Positions 37,347 to 44,851 of a stretch of 64,000 nt of DNA are shown piece after piece. This DNA comes from Mucilaginibacter sp. (GTDB lineage: Bacteria; Bacteroidota; Bacteroidia; Sphingobacteriales; Sphingobacteriaceae), in contig NZ_JAQBOC010000031.1 in NCBI RefSeq assembly GCF_028288225.1, positions 1-64,000 on the forward strand, in the 5' to 3' direction. A program made the translations under genes and the position numbers. The notes beneath the pieces were generated by a model. That model was not told where the DNA came from and did not search any database. It saw only the letters and a list, made by a program, of their open reading frames with translations. The stretch's first letter is position 1, and each line of letters begins with the position of its first letter.

Positions 37347-37384
37347 TTCTTTTTGTTTTCTTTGTTTTAAATAAACAAAAAGAA
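37347..37384. promoter_or_regulatory. Inverted repeat, candidate operator
   Basis: TTCTTTTTGTTT (37347-37358) and AAACAAAAAGAA (37373-37384) are perfect complements. They lie between the divergent RHH-like gene and the antirepressor gene, 13 nt before the latter's ATG. Confidence 0.5.
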
Positions 37385-37397
37385 CAAAAAGAACAAC

Positions 37398-37973
37398 ATG
37401 GAAAATCAGAGAAAACAAAAGCCACAGTTGAATTATTTACAAGAGTTCAATTTTGAAAAAACGCCCATTTTAGCGGGAATCGTGACCACGCGTGAACTAA
37501 TCGCTCTACGGCCAATAGTAGAAAACCTCGGATTAGACTGGTCATATCAACTAAAAAAGCTAAAAATGGATGATGCTGGTGATCAACTGTGGTCATATGC
37601 TAAAGTGCTTTCTGCCGACAATAAACCGCGCGAAATGGTATGTATGGCCCCTTTTGAGTTCCAAAATTGGCTTTACGAAATTACCCCTTCAGATAACATG
37701 AATATTCACGTGTGGTCATCCTATAAAAAGGGACTTGTACTGTTTATAATGGATATGTTAAAGACTTCACTTGATGAGGTCTTAAGGCTCCGCGGTATCG
37801 AAACTGAATTTACATTGCTTAAGAAGGATGTAATAGAATACATGAGTACAGATAATGAGGGAAAGGATGCCAGCAAATTGGCAAAAGAAAAATTTAAAGA
37901 AGCCGGCAGCATTAAGAAAAGGATACTTGACCGGATGAATAATATTAACCCGGATCAGCTTCTGCTTTTATAA
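37398..37973 (+). CDS. Phage antirepressor, P22_AR_N type
   Basis: 191 aa. Residues ~18-110 (…VTTRELIALRPIVENLGLDWSYQLKKL…MAPFEFQNWLYEI…) match the P22 antirepressor N-terminal domain pattern: R-PI-LGL-W-x-Q-L then a W-L-x-x-I segment. The C-terminal third is helical and charged. Antirepressors bind and disable the phage repressor. Faces the RHH-like gene and is followed by a strong hairpin. Confidence 0.65.
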   Translation: MENQRKQKPQLNYLQEFNFEKTPILAGIVTTRELIALRPIVENLGLDWSYQLKKLKMDDAGDQLWSYAKVLSADNKPREMVCMAPFEFQNWLYEITPSDNMNIHVWSSYKKGLVLFIMDMLKTSLDEVLRLRGIETEFTLLKKDVIEYMSTDNEGKDASKLAKEKFKEAGSIKKRILDRMNNINPDQLLLL

Positions 37974-37993
37974 TTCAGTTGCCACGCTGAGCG

Positions 37994-38027
37994 TTTCAAC
38001 TACCGTTTATGTAAACGGTAGTTGAAA
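37994..38027 (+). terminator. 16-bp perfect hairpin after antirepressor gene
   Basis: TTTCAACTACCGTTTA and its exact complement are separated by TG. CAAAAAA rather than a T-run follows. It lies 20 nt after the stop at 37973. A transcript end or processing signal is likely. Confidence 0.55.
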
Positions 38028-38235
38028 CAAAAAATACCTGGTGTTTCGACCACCAGGTATCAATAAAAACACTTAACCCTTAACGATTAAATATCATGCC
38101 CAAATATAATAAAAACCAAACATCCGCAGCACTTACCCTGCGCAACAACTTAGAAAGCCAGCTGGATAGCTATATTGAAGATCAGCATTGCGCCAATGAA
38201 ACGGCCACAGCTGTAATTTCATTATTGGTTGATGG
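38021..38235 (+). repeat. Duplicated leader and N-terminus, copy 1
   Basis: These 215 bp recur at 38771-38985 with about seven differences, exactly 750 bp apart. The unit covers a leader hairpin, the sequence up to the ATG and the first 46-47 codons of the gene. Confidence 0.9.
38034..38060 (+). promoter_or_regulatory. Leader hairpin, copy 1
   Basis: ATACCTGGTG-tttcgac-CACCAGGTAT, 10-bp stem, 35 nt before the ATG at 38096. The stem is identical in copy 2 while the loop differs by one base, so pairing is preserved. Confidence 0.6.
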
Positions 38236-38722
38236 TCAATGGTGGGTAGCAATTAAGCCAATTTGCGAGGCTTTAAATGTTCATTATAAACATCAGGCAG
38301 AAAGCATAAAAGAAGATGTTATTTTAGGGCAACTATCCCGTAGTCAAGGGATGGTTGCTGCCGATGGCAGGCTTAGAAATATGACTTGTTTGCCGGAAAA
38401 ATATATTTATGGTTGGCTGTTTTCAATTCAGTCAGATAGCACTGGACTCATTGAATATAAAAAGGAATGTTATGATATTTTGTATGATCATTTTCACGGT
38501 GGCATACGCGAAAAGAAAATTTCCGAAAAGCTTGATAGAACTGCTCAAATAGAAATCCTAAACAAGAAAATTGAGGGTAAATTATCCCTTGATGTTGATT
38601 ATATCAAGGTGAAAGAGTTAGAGGCTGAAAATATCAGAATTGGGAAAGAAATAGCGATGCTTGAAAAAGAAGATCAATCAATACAATTAAATATGTTCAG
38701 AGAAAAATACCAGGAAAACTAA
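38096..38722 (+). CDS. Second antirepressor, P22_AR_N type with extra N-terminal module
   Basis: 208 aa. Residues 1-47 are shared with the 79-aa protein at 38846. Residues ~48-140 (WWVAIKPICEALNVHYKHQA, then ESIKEDVIL…CLPEKYIYGWLFSI) are a clear P22_AR_N antirepressor domain. The last ~60 residues form a coiled coil. It would bind a repressor and favour induction. The shared N-terminus suggests that an antirepressor segment was inserted into an older small gene. Confidence 0.7.
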   Translation: MPKYNKNQTSAALTLRNNLESQLDSYIEDQHCANETATAVISLLVDGQWWVAIKPICEALNVHYKHQAESIKEDVILGQLSRSQGMVAADGRLRNMTCLPEKYIYGWLFSIQSDSTGLIEYKKECYDILYDHFHGGIREKKISEKLDRTAQIEILNKKIEGKLSLDVDYIKVKELEAENIRIGKEIAMLEKEDQSIQLNMFREKYQEN

Positions 38723-38726
38723 TATT

Positions 38727-38774
38727 CGGTTGCGGTGCCCAGCACCGCAACCGCCTTGCTGGGCAAGGCGGTTG
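38727..38774 (+). promoter_or_regulatory. Two mutually exclusive hairpins
   Basis: Hairpin 1: CGGTTGCGGTG at 38727-38737 pairs with CACCGCAACCG at 38743-38753. Hairpin 2: CAACCGCCTTG at 38748-38758 pairs with CAAGGCGGTTG at 38764-38774. Both are perfect 11-bp stems and share bases 38748-38753, so only one can form at a time. They end 10 nt before leader hairpin copy 2. Confidence 0.65.
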
Positions 38775-38985
38775 AACTAAAAAATACCTGGTGTTTCGAG
38801 CACCAGGTATCAATAAAAATACTTAACCCTTAACAATTAAATATCATGCCCAAATATAATAAAAACCAAACATCCGCAGCACTTACCCTGCGTAACAACT
38901 TAGAAAGTCAGCTGGATAGCTATATTGAAGATCAGCACTGCGCCAATGAAACGGCCACAGCTGTAATTTCATTATTGGTTGATGG
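38771..38985 (+). repeat. Duplicated leader and N-terminus, copy 2
   Basis: Second copy of 38021-38235, offset 750 bp. It includes the leader hairpin at 38784-38810 (loop TTTCGAG). Confidence 0.9.
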
Positions 38986-39085
38986 ATCTGATAACCTCAA
39001 TGAGACGCAGGTAAAACACATGCATAAGCTGCTATACATGCTGAATACCGTACAATCATTGCAAAGCCACTTAACGCTGCAGTAA
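38846..39085 (+). CDS. Small protein sharing its N-terminus with the antirepressor
   Basis: 79 aa. Residues 1-47 (MPKYNKNQTSAALTLRNNLE…) are the same as in the antirepressor at 38096; residues 48-79 (SDNLNETQVKHMHKLLYMLN…) are unrelated and helical. It may be the original gene into which the antirepressor part was inserted. The shared module could mediate mixed oligomers. Function unknown. Confidence 0.5.
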   Translation: MPKYNKNQTSAALTLRNNLESQLDSYIEDQHCANETATAVISLLVDGSDNLNETQVKHMHKLLYMLNTVQSLQSHLTLQ

Positions 39086-39141
39086 TATTAAATTGTAACA
39101 TCTGTTCTTTTTTCATATTGTTCATAGTTGTTTAACTTATG

Positions 39142-39168
39142 AGCCGGGTGATGTTACCCGGCTTTTTT
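39142..39168 (+). terminator. Terminator
   Basis: AGCCGGGT-gatgtt-ACCCGGCT followed by TTTTTAT. It lies between the small gene ending at 39085 and the convergent minus gene at 39167. Confidence 0.8.
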
Positions 39169-39382
39169 ATTTATAATTCTTTTCAACCAGCTCCCCTAAA
39201 ATTTGAATGTCATCTATGGTGAGCTTATTGGTATTTGACATCAGGATCCATTCCCCATTTCGCTTAATCAAATCACCATAGTAATAATTATCAATAAGCA
39301 CCGCGTACCCGCCTGAGCCAGTGTTAACGTGCGAGATCCGCACCGTTTTTTGTTCATCCCCAAAAGATGCTGTAAACTCCAT
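39167..39382 (-). CDS. Hypothetical small minus-strand protein
   Basis: 71 aa (MEFTASFGDEQKTVRISHVN…), beta-type start and helical end, similar in style to small orphan proteins of Bacteroidota (from memory). It converges with the antirepressor cluster and shares the terminator at 39142. Function unknown. Confidence 0.5.
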   Translation of the reverse strand: MEFTASFGDEQKTVRISHVNTGSGGYAVLIDNYYYGDLIKRNGEWILMSNTNKLTIDDIQILGELVEKNYK

Positions 39383-39575
39383 TTTATAACTCTTTATTAA
39401 TTAATACTTTATATTTAATAGTTTATAATTACAACTTTTAGTTTTTTATTTTCGTAAAAAGAGAATACCAAACTAAATTAAACTATCAAAATATGAGCCA
39501 ACCGAATTAGTTATTTTCATTATCATTGTACGGTATAAGATATTGTACTTTTTATCGGGTGTTGCTTTTCTAAAT
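39383..39575. other. AT-rich intergenic stretch
   Basis: No gene or clear promoter recognised. It lies between the minus gene starting at 39382 and the candidate structured RNA. A GTAC-flanked imperfect palindrome is visible near 39528-39547. Confidence 0.4.
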
Positions 39576-39714
39576 AACCACAAATAAGATCCCATGCAAC
39601 GCAATATGAAGTACGCCGAAATGGCGTGGCTGAGTGTTTTGCGTGGGATGGGCTGTGGTTAGCCCTGAGAGGCAAGAAACATCTTGGTTGCGCCATATTT
39701 CTTTTGCGGCAACC
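39576..39714 (+). ncRNA. Candidate structured RNA or cis-acting leader
   Basis: Nested pairing can be read directly: AACCACA (39576-39582) with TGTGGTT (39654-39660); ATCCC (39589-39593) with GGGAT (39645-39649); ACGCA (39599-39603) with TGCGT (39640-39644); ACGCC (39613-39617) with GGCGT (39623-39627). A second hairpin pairs GGTTGC (39686-39691) with GCAACC (39709-39714). It ends about 40 nt before the ATG at 39756, so it may be a leader or a free RNA. No known family is recognised, and strand is inferred from the next gene. Confidence 0.4.
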
Positions 39715-39755
39715 GCCAGTTAACAGAACTTCCTAAACTAAAAAATCTTAAACAA

Positions 39756-39989
39756 ATGCTACAGCAATGCGGTACAACCCCGGCCAGCTTTAACGGCTTA
39801 TTAAAAATTTATGAAGATGGCGACGCCATCAGGATGATCGACATTTTAACAGAAACCCTTTCAAGGGATGAGAACCTGCACCAGGCCGATAAAAACGAAA
39901 TCGCCCGGTTTATCCACTTGTTAACCGCCATCACCAGGCAGCACGATGCCGATAAAAACGAGATCATCAGCAGCTATAAAGTAGTGTAG
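39756..39989 (+). CDS. Small helical protein before the integrase
   Basis: 77 aa from ATG 39756 (MLQQCGTTPASFNGLLKIYE…); a longer frame from 39684 would run through the structured RNA and is rejected. Highly charged, with a repeated ADKNEI motif. Converges with the integrase. Function unknown. Confidence 0.5.
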   Translation: MLQQCGTTPASFNGLLKIYEDGDAIRMIDILTETLSRDENLHQADKNEIARFIHLLTAITRQHDADKNEIISSYKVV

Positions 39990-39993
39990 CCCC

Positions 39994-40026
39994 ATACCCG
40001 CTACCCCCTAAGCGGGTATTTTATAA
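39994..40026. terminator. Convergent terminator
   Basis: ATACCCGCT-accccctA-AGCGGGTAT-type stem (9 bp, 8-nt loop) followed by TTTTAT. It lies between the plus gene at 39756 and the integrase stop and can serve both. Confidence 0.7.
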
Positions 40027-41235
40027 ATTGTTGAAATTATCCATCAGCAGCTGTTTGCGGTTCTCGCTCATCTTTACATACTTTTCGGTAATCCGTACGC
40101 TGCCATGCCCCAGTAATTCCTTAAGGGTAAACACATCGCCCCCCATCTCAATAAATAAGGTAGCAAACGTATCCCTGCTAACGTGGAATGTCAAATGCTT
40201 ATCAATATTGCATTTATGGGCGATGATCTTTAGCCACTTGTTACATGTCTGATCTTCAATCTCTGGAAATAATAACCCTTTGCGGCCCTCAATTAATTTA
40301 TTAGCATATTCAGCCAAAGGAATATCAACTACCCTGCCAACGCGACGGCCTTTTTTTACATCAACCCGGATATGGTTATTGCGGATCATTGCCCTGGTAA
40401 CCCTTGAATTATCGCTCACCCGCAAACCTGTAAAGCAGCTGAAAAGAAACTTACGTAATACTTCCCGCTCTGTATGTTCAAGCTTACTATCCTCAAAATG
40501 TGCCTGCAAAGCCTTAAGTTCGTGTTTTTCGAGCGCCTCGCGGTCGCCATCATTATAGTTAAGCTTAATTTTTGCGAACGGATCTTCTATTTTAAAGCCA
40601 TCAGCCACAGCAGCATTAACATACCGCTGCAAACCCTTAAGCGCATTGACCACTGTGTTATAAGCTATAGTTGTACTTTCTCCCTCTGTCTTAACCATTT
40701 TCTTTTTTTTGGTGAGCCATTTTTTGTATTTGATCACCAGGGCGGCGGTTAATTCGCTCATAGGGAAATAACTTTCATCGCCTAAAAAAGCCTTGAAGCG
40801 TTTAAAGTTGGTGGTGTGCCTTACGCCGGTGTCCTCGCTTATGATATCCTGGTTTATATTATCATCAATCTTATTTTCCCAATACAACAGGAAATTGTCG
40901 CGGCTCTCATAGTTTTCAAATTCCTTAGCAAACAGATCAAGCGTAAGGCTGCGGCTTTCAGAAAAGTACCGCAGTTTTATCCGGGTAGCGCGCCCCTTAG
41001 CTTCATTGATCACCATATTAACAGAGTCAACCTCGCTATCCTTAGCGTGCCGGGGCTTGGCCTGTTCCTTTTCAAGATCGAAAAAAGCAGCTGGCCAGCT
41101 CACCTTTAAGTTAAACTCGCGCTTTTTACGGGCGATGGTAACGCGCAGGTAAACCGTGCGGGTTTTATCAGCCCTGTCCTTATCGGCAATAAACACTTTG
41201 ATGCTAACGCCCTGGTTAAATTCGCTTTTACTCAT
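40021..41235 (-). CDS. int: Tyrosine integrase
   Basis: 404 aa. Catalytic residues of tyrosine recombinases are all visible: R272 (TGLRVSD), H351 and R354 (HVSR), H377 (LGHGS) and Y386 (KYVKM). The N-terminus is the arm-binding domain usual in Bacteroidota integrases and ~120-220 is the core-binding domain. It recombines the 15-bp core at tRNA-Lys. It is read away from the attachment site, and arm-type repeats lie directly upstream, so it may control its own promoter. Confidence 0.9.
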   Translation of the reverse strand: MSKSEFNQGVSIKVFIADKDRADKTRTVYLRVTIARKKREFNLKVSWPAAFFDLEKEQAKPRHAKDSEVDSVNMVINEAKGRATRIKLRYFSESRSLTLDLFAKEFENYESRDNFLLYWENKIDDNINQDIISEDTGVRHTTNFKRFKAFLGDESYFPMSELTAALVIKYKKWLTKKKKMVKTEGESTTIAYNTVVNALKGLQRYVNAAVADGFKIEDPFAKIKLNYNDGDREALEKHELKALQAHFEDSKLEHTEREVLRKFLFSCFTGLRVSDNSRVTRAMIRNNHIRVDVKKGRRVGRVVDIPLAEYANKLIEGRKGLLFPEIEDQTCNKWLKIIAHKCNIDKHLTFHVSRDTFATLFIEMGGDVFTLKELLGHGSVRITEKYVKMSENRKQLLMDNFNNL

Positions 41236-41256
41236 GGCAAAAAAATATAAAATTTA

Positions 41257-41346
41257 TGCGAAACACTGCGAAACATACTCGAAACATTGTCCGATAAATG
41301 CCCTTAAAAACCTGTTTATAATTAGAAAAATTATTTTGCGAAACAC
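41257..41346. repeat. Integrase arm-type repeats, right end
   Basis: TGCGAAACAC at 41257-41266, TGCGAAACAT at 41267-41276, TCGAAACAT at 41279-41287 and TGCGAAACAC at 41337-41346. The same motif occurs at the left end (336-360). Confidence 0.65.
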
Positions 41347-41349
41347 AAA

Positions 41350-41379
41350 AACAGCCTTTAGATGTATCCAAAGGCTGTT
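41350..41379 (-). terminator. Phage-supplied terminator for tRNA-Lys
   Basis: AACAGCCTTT and AAAGGCTGTT are perfect 10-bp arms. On the minus strand the hairpin lies about 15 nt past the tRNA 3' end and is followed by TTTGTGTTT. It replaces the host hairpin that now lies at 231-252. Confidence 0.6.
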
Positions 41380-41392
41380 TTTGGTGTGAGGA

Positions 41393-41407
41393 GTGATCCC
41401 GCTGGGA
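41393..41407. other. attR: Right prophage attachment core
   Basis: GTGATCCCGCTGGGA, identical to 275-289, covers the last bases of tRNA-Lys. The tRNA stays intact because the phage carries the same 3' end. Confidence 0.85.
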
Positions 41408-41466
41408 TTCGAACCCAGGACCCCAACATTAAAAGTGTTATGCTCTACCAGCTGAGCTACGGAATC
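41394..41466 (-). tRNA. trnK: tRNA-Lys (anticodon TTT)
   Basis: 73 nt. Acceptor stem GATTCCG/CGGGATC (one G-T pair), D-arm GCTC/GAGC, anticodon stem AACA-type with loop CTTTTAA giving anticodon TTT, T-arm CTGGG/CCCAG with TTCGAAT loop, discriminator A. CCA is not encoded. It is the integration target of the prophage. Confidence 0.95.
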
Positions 41467-41496
41467 ATACTTTAAGCGCTTCCGTTTAAAGTGGTG

Positions 41497-41528
41497 CAAA
41501 TATAGGACTATTAGGCTATGGGTGCAAG
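41497..41528 (-). promoter_or_regulatory. tRNA-Lys promoter
   Basis: On the minus strand CTTG (41525-41528) is followed after 20 nt by TATATTTG (41497-41504), the Bacteroidota -33/-7 layout, about 30 bp before the tRNA 5' end. Confidence 0.7.
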
Positions 41529-41579
41529 CGTTATTTTAATTTATTTTTTAATGTTTTTAAGCGCTTCATTGCCAGCTTT

Positions 41580-42596
41580 CTACATTTTTAAAATGCCGAT
41601 TTTACCGCCGTTGCCAGCTAATAAAATCAATTTTCCATATTTTGCCTTGCGACAAACGTTAAAACTGGTGTCATCAATTTTGGTCCATGTTTTGCCGCCA
41701 TTGGTTGTAATATTGCTGCCGGGAGTGCCTGTCGAAAGAAAAATATCACCCATTATAAACTCAACACATGATTGAAAACCAGCAGGTTCTTTAACCGGGG
41801 GGCTTAAAAGTTTAAAGGGATGAATAGTATAGCTTACTGCAATTGAGTCTGTTTTTTTATCATTTGCGTAATCTCCGCCGATTAAAACATTATTTTTTTT
41901 GCCGATAGCTACCGAAAATGCCCCCTGGCTGGGTTTTCCATGGGTTATTGGGAAGTTTGCATAATCCCAAACGTTTTTATTTGAATATGACAATAATCGT
42001 GAACTGCTGCCGCCGGAAACTATAAATATTTTTCCGTCAATAACACGTAAACAAGTACCACTTGCCGCAAAAGAAGCCTCGTCTTTCAATGCATCAGGTA
42101 GATTTTTAAAAGGGTTCCAGGTTTCACCGCCATCATTAGTTTCGAGCAGTAAAAATTTGTTATTGATCGGGTCGCCTAATATTAAACCATGTTGTGGCTT
42201 GTCAAAATCCATTGCATCTAAAAAATAGTTTGTATCGGTATTTTGGTATTTTACCTGCCAGTTTGCACCTCCATCTGTAGTTTTTAAAACCAGTGCCGGT
42301 GTGCCAGAGCTCATGATAACTGCGCTTTTATCCGAAAAAGCTTCAATATCTCTGAAATCGGCTTTTTCAAATCCTTTTACCTGTTGCCACGCCCAGTTTT
42401 TTCCGCCATCACGCGTAATGGCGATGTATCCGCGACTACCACTGATCCAGGCAACGCTGTCGTCCACTACAGATAATCCGCGAATGCTGGTTGGTTTGCC
42501 TTGTTGCAATTGTACTATGCTTTGCGCTTTTAAAAAAGAGGTGATCAATAAAAAAAGTGATAAGAAACAAGATTGTAAAAGGCGGAATTTTTTCAT
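41580..42596 (-). CDS. Secreted BNR/YCF48-like beta-propeller protein
   Basis: 338 aa. Signal peptide (about 1-25, ending FLKAQ). Repeated Asp-box-like segments (ITRDGGKNWAW, KTTDGGANWQV, ETNDGGETWNP, TTNGGKTWTK) mark a sialidase/YCF48-type beta-propeller. Such proteins are exported in Bacteroidota, often with unknown ligand. It lies next to tRNA-Lys, in host DNA. Confidence 0.75.
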   Translation of the reverse strand: MKKFRLLQSCFLSLFLLITSFLKAQSIVQLQQGKPTSIRGLSVVDDSVAWISGSRGYIAITRDGGKNWAWQQVKGFEKADFRDIEAFSDKSAVIMSSGTPALVLKTTDGGANWQVKYQNTDTNYFLDAMDFDKPQHGLILGDPINNKFLLLETNDGGETWNPFKNLPDALKDEASFAASGTCLRVIDGKIFIVSGGSSSRLLSYSNKNVWDYANFPITHGKPSQGAFSVAIGKKNNVLIGGDYANDKKTDSIAVSYTIHPFKLLSPPVKEPAGFQSCVEFIMGDIFLSTGTPGSNITTNGGKTWTKIDDTSFNVCRKAKYGKLILLAGNGGKIGILKM

Positions 42597-42771
42597 TTTA
42601 CCAGGATAAAGGATTGAATAGTTTACCCGAAATTAATTTTTACATCGCCAAGTTGCAACCAATTGCAGTTTTTTATATTTATAGAATGGCATTTTGCATT
42701 AAAAAATTATATTTGCATCGGTTAGAAGATGTGAGACGTGAGATATGAGTATTGAGATGAATAGTCTCCTT

Positions 42772-42979
42772 TCTCAAATCTAACATCTCAAATCTCTTTC
42801 GCAATGCCCGGATGGCGAAATTGGTAAACGTTGCGGTCTCAGAAGCCGTTGAGAATTGTCTCTTGAGAGTTCGAGTCTCTCTTCGGGCACATCCATTTTA
42901 GATTTGAGACATTAGATTTGAGATATGAGACTGGTTTATTACTATTAATCTCGCGTCTCAAATCTAACATCTCAAATCT
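42772..42979. repeat. Repeat set around the tRNA-Leu genes
   Basis: A 24-bp sequence of the type TCTCAAATCTAACATCTC… occurs identically at 42772-42795 and 42956-42979, ending about 10 nt before each tRNA. Inverted relatives (AGATTTGAGAC, GATATGAGAC) lie at 42733-42757 and 42900-42931. They may be intergenic repeat elements or traces of tRNA duplication. Confidence 0.6.
42806..42889 (+). tRNA. trnL: tRNA-Leu (anticodon CAG)
   Basis: 84 nt with long variable arm. Acceptor GCCCGGA/TTCGGGC, anticodon loop CTCAGAA giving CAG, T-arm loop TTCGAGT, discriminator A; CCA not encoded. Confidence 0.9.
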
Positions 42980-42988
42980 TTTTTATAT

Positions 42989-43072
42989 GCCCAGGTGGCG
43001 AAATTGGTAGACGCACCATCTTGAGGGGGTGGCATTCGTAAGGATGTGGCGGTTCGAATCCGCTCCTGGGCA
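42989..43072 (+). tRNA. trnL: tRNA-Leu (anticodon GAG)
   Basis: 84 nt with long variable arm. Acceptor GCCCAGG/CCTGGGC, anticodon stem CCATC/GGTGG with loop TTGAGGG giving GAG, T-arm loop TTCGAAT, discriminator A. Confidence 0.9.
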
Positions 43073-43114
43073 CACACTCCTGTTAAATTCAATTTTATAT
43101 TTATTCCTTAAGAA

Positions 43115-43441
43115 TTACCTTTTTTCAATGGCGCTTAACATAGCGGGATCTGCGGTTTTTATAGAGGATGAATTTGATGATGATACCTGGTTTGTTTTAC
43201 TGGAAAATTCAATCTCATTAACCTCTTTTTGCAAAAGGGCCGCTTGATCTTCAAGTATTTTTATCCGGATGCCATTGATGCGTGACTCCGTTTCCTGAGC
43301 AGATTTAATAGTTTGAATATCTGTTTTAAGGCCAAAATAAGTTGTAATTACTGACGCTACAATGCTGGCTGTGCTAATGATTGTAACAACCACATTTTTT
43401 ATTGTTATACCTTTTAATTGCCGGTTTTCTATAGCTGTCAT
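43115..43441 (-). CDS. Membrane-anchored coiled-coil protein, phage-like
   Basis: 108 aa. One transmembrane helix at about 14-38, then a coiled coil (residues ~40-80) and a Ser/Asn-rich tail. Together with the holin-like gene just upstream on the same strand it resembles a phage lysis pair, so it is probably the edge of the second prophage region. No family motif. Confidence 0.45.
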   Translation of the reverse strand: MTAIENRQLKGITIKNVVVTIISTASIVASVITTYFGLKTDIQTIKSAQETESRINGIRIKILEDQAALLQKEVNEIEFSSKTNQVSSSNSSSIKTADPAMLSAIEKR

Positions 43442-43499
43442 GTTTTATATTTTTTAGGAGTTATTTGAAAGGAAAACCCTCTTCTTTGTTGATTTTGGT

Positions 43500-43721
43500 T
43501 TATTGGGCCGGAGAAATAGTTTTTGCTGCGGTAAAGAAGTTTTTGCCCAGGTATGATAAGCCGGCGGCTAAGGCCACACCGCCTATACTTTTCCAGTTGA
43601 AGGAAAGTGAGCCAGCCTGAACACTGGTTTCAATTGTGGCAATAACAGCGCTGCCAACAGCAACTAAAATACCTTTTGCCAGGTCTTTAATGTTTAGGGA
43701 GAATAGTGAAGAGGTTTTCAT
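43500..43721 (-). CDS. Holin-like protein
   Basis: 73 aa with two hydrophobic segments (about 14-34 and 44-62) and a short Ser/Ala/Thr end. Layout is like the holin-like gene at 30582. It lies 58 bp upstream of 43115 on the same strand. Confidence 0.45.
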   Translation of the reverse strand: MKTSSLFSLNIKDLAKGILVAVGSAVIATIETSVQAGSLSFNWKSIGGVALAAGLSYLGKNFFTAAKTISPAQ

Positions 43722-43795
43722 AATGGGAAATTGTTAGTTATTAATTTTTTTGCCATAGTCTAAATAAACTTTAAATTCGGTGTTTAAGGGGATGA

Positions 43796-44851
43796 ATGGT
43801 AAAACTTGAAACAGCAATAAAGAGGAGCAATAATAATTTTGATCTAATAAGACTCATAGCGGCTTTAATGGTTGTATTCGGGCATTCATTCCAGCTATTC
43901 AGGAATGATGGGTATTCCGAACCAGTGAGCCATCATTTTCCGGATCTAAACTGTGGTGGTTTGGCCGTAGATATATTTTTCTTTTTAAGCGGGCTTTTTA
44001 TTACAGCGAGCTTTGTAAATAGCCCAAGCAGGCAGGCATTTATCATAATGCGATTATTTCGGATCTGGCCAGCATTAATAGTATGCACCATTGTTACTGT
44101 ATTTTTAGTTGGGCCTTTAGTGTCTAAATTAACCGTATTTCAATATTTTAATTCCAAAATTACCTGGAGTTATTTTTTTCGTAACATAACGCTTCAAAAT
44201 GTCAGGTTTTTTCTCCCCGGTGTTTTTGATGCCAATCATGACCCACGCACCGTTAATGGCCCGCTTTGGACTTTACCGGTTGAAGTTGGATGTTATTTTT
44301 TGATATTCATTATGGGTATTATGCATGTTTTTAAGGAGAAATGGTTTACGGTTTTAATCTTTACTACGCTGACCCTGCTTTATGTGTTTAATTATGAGCA
44401 ATTATTTATTTATTGGAACAAACCGGTTCCGTTTTTCTTTGCAGGCAGCCTGGCTTATATCCTGAGAAAACATATAGTAATTGATTATAAAATATGTTTA
44501 AGCCTGATAGCTTTAACATTCATTCATTATACCATTGTTTTACTTTACATAGTAATAATATATACTGTACTTGTTATAGGATCATCAGGCATTGTAAGAA
44601 AAATAAAATTACCCGCTGATTATTCTTACGGTATTTATATTTATGGTTGGTTAGCACAACAAGTGCTGTCTCACTATATTCCAACAATTACTTCATATAA
44701 AAGTTTACTGATAACTATTCCCGGTGTATTTTTATTAGCATCACTATCATGGCATTTTATTGAATATCCATTTTTGAAAATGGGTAAAGGAATCGTGGAT
44801 AATCCACCTCCATTTGTTATGCTTTTTAAGCGTAAATTTTCGATTAAATAA
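43796..44851 (+). CDS. Acyltransferase 3 family membrane protein
   Basis: 351 aa, about ten transmembrane helices. NFDLIRLIAALMVVFGHSFQ near residue 14 is the opening signature of acyltransferase-3 (OafA/NolL-like) proteins, with the catalytic His in GHSF; the ending HFIEYPFLK also fits. These enzymes acetylate cell-surface sugars. It stands on the plus strand between minus-strand phage genes, so it may be host cargo or a serotype-converting gene. Confidence 0.8.
   Translation: MVKLETAIKRSNNNFDLIRLIAALMVVFGHSFQLFRNDGYSEPVSHHFPDLNCGGLAVDIFFFLSGLFITASFVNSPSRQAFIIMRLFRIWPALIVCTIVTVFLVGPLVSKLTVFQYFNSKITWSYFFRNITLQNVRFFLPGVFDANHDPRTVNGPLWTLPVEVGCYFLIFIMGIMHVFKEKWFTVLIFTTLTLLYVFNYEQLFIYWNKPVPFFFAGSLAYILRKHIVIDYKICLSLIALTFIHYTIVLLYIVIIYTVLVIGSSGIVRKIKLPADYSYGIYIYGWLAQQVLSHYIPTITSYKSLLITIPGVFLLASLSWHFIEYPFLKMGKGIVDNPPPFVMLFKRKFSIK

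Noticed and set aside
39684..39755. Upstream extension of the gene at 39756
   Set aside because: It would translate the stem-loop at 39686-39714; ATG 39756 starts the sensible protein part.
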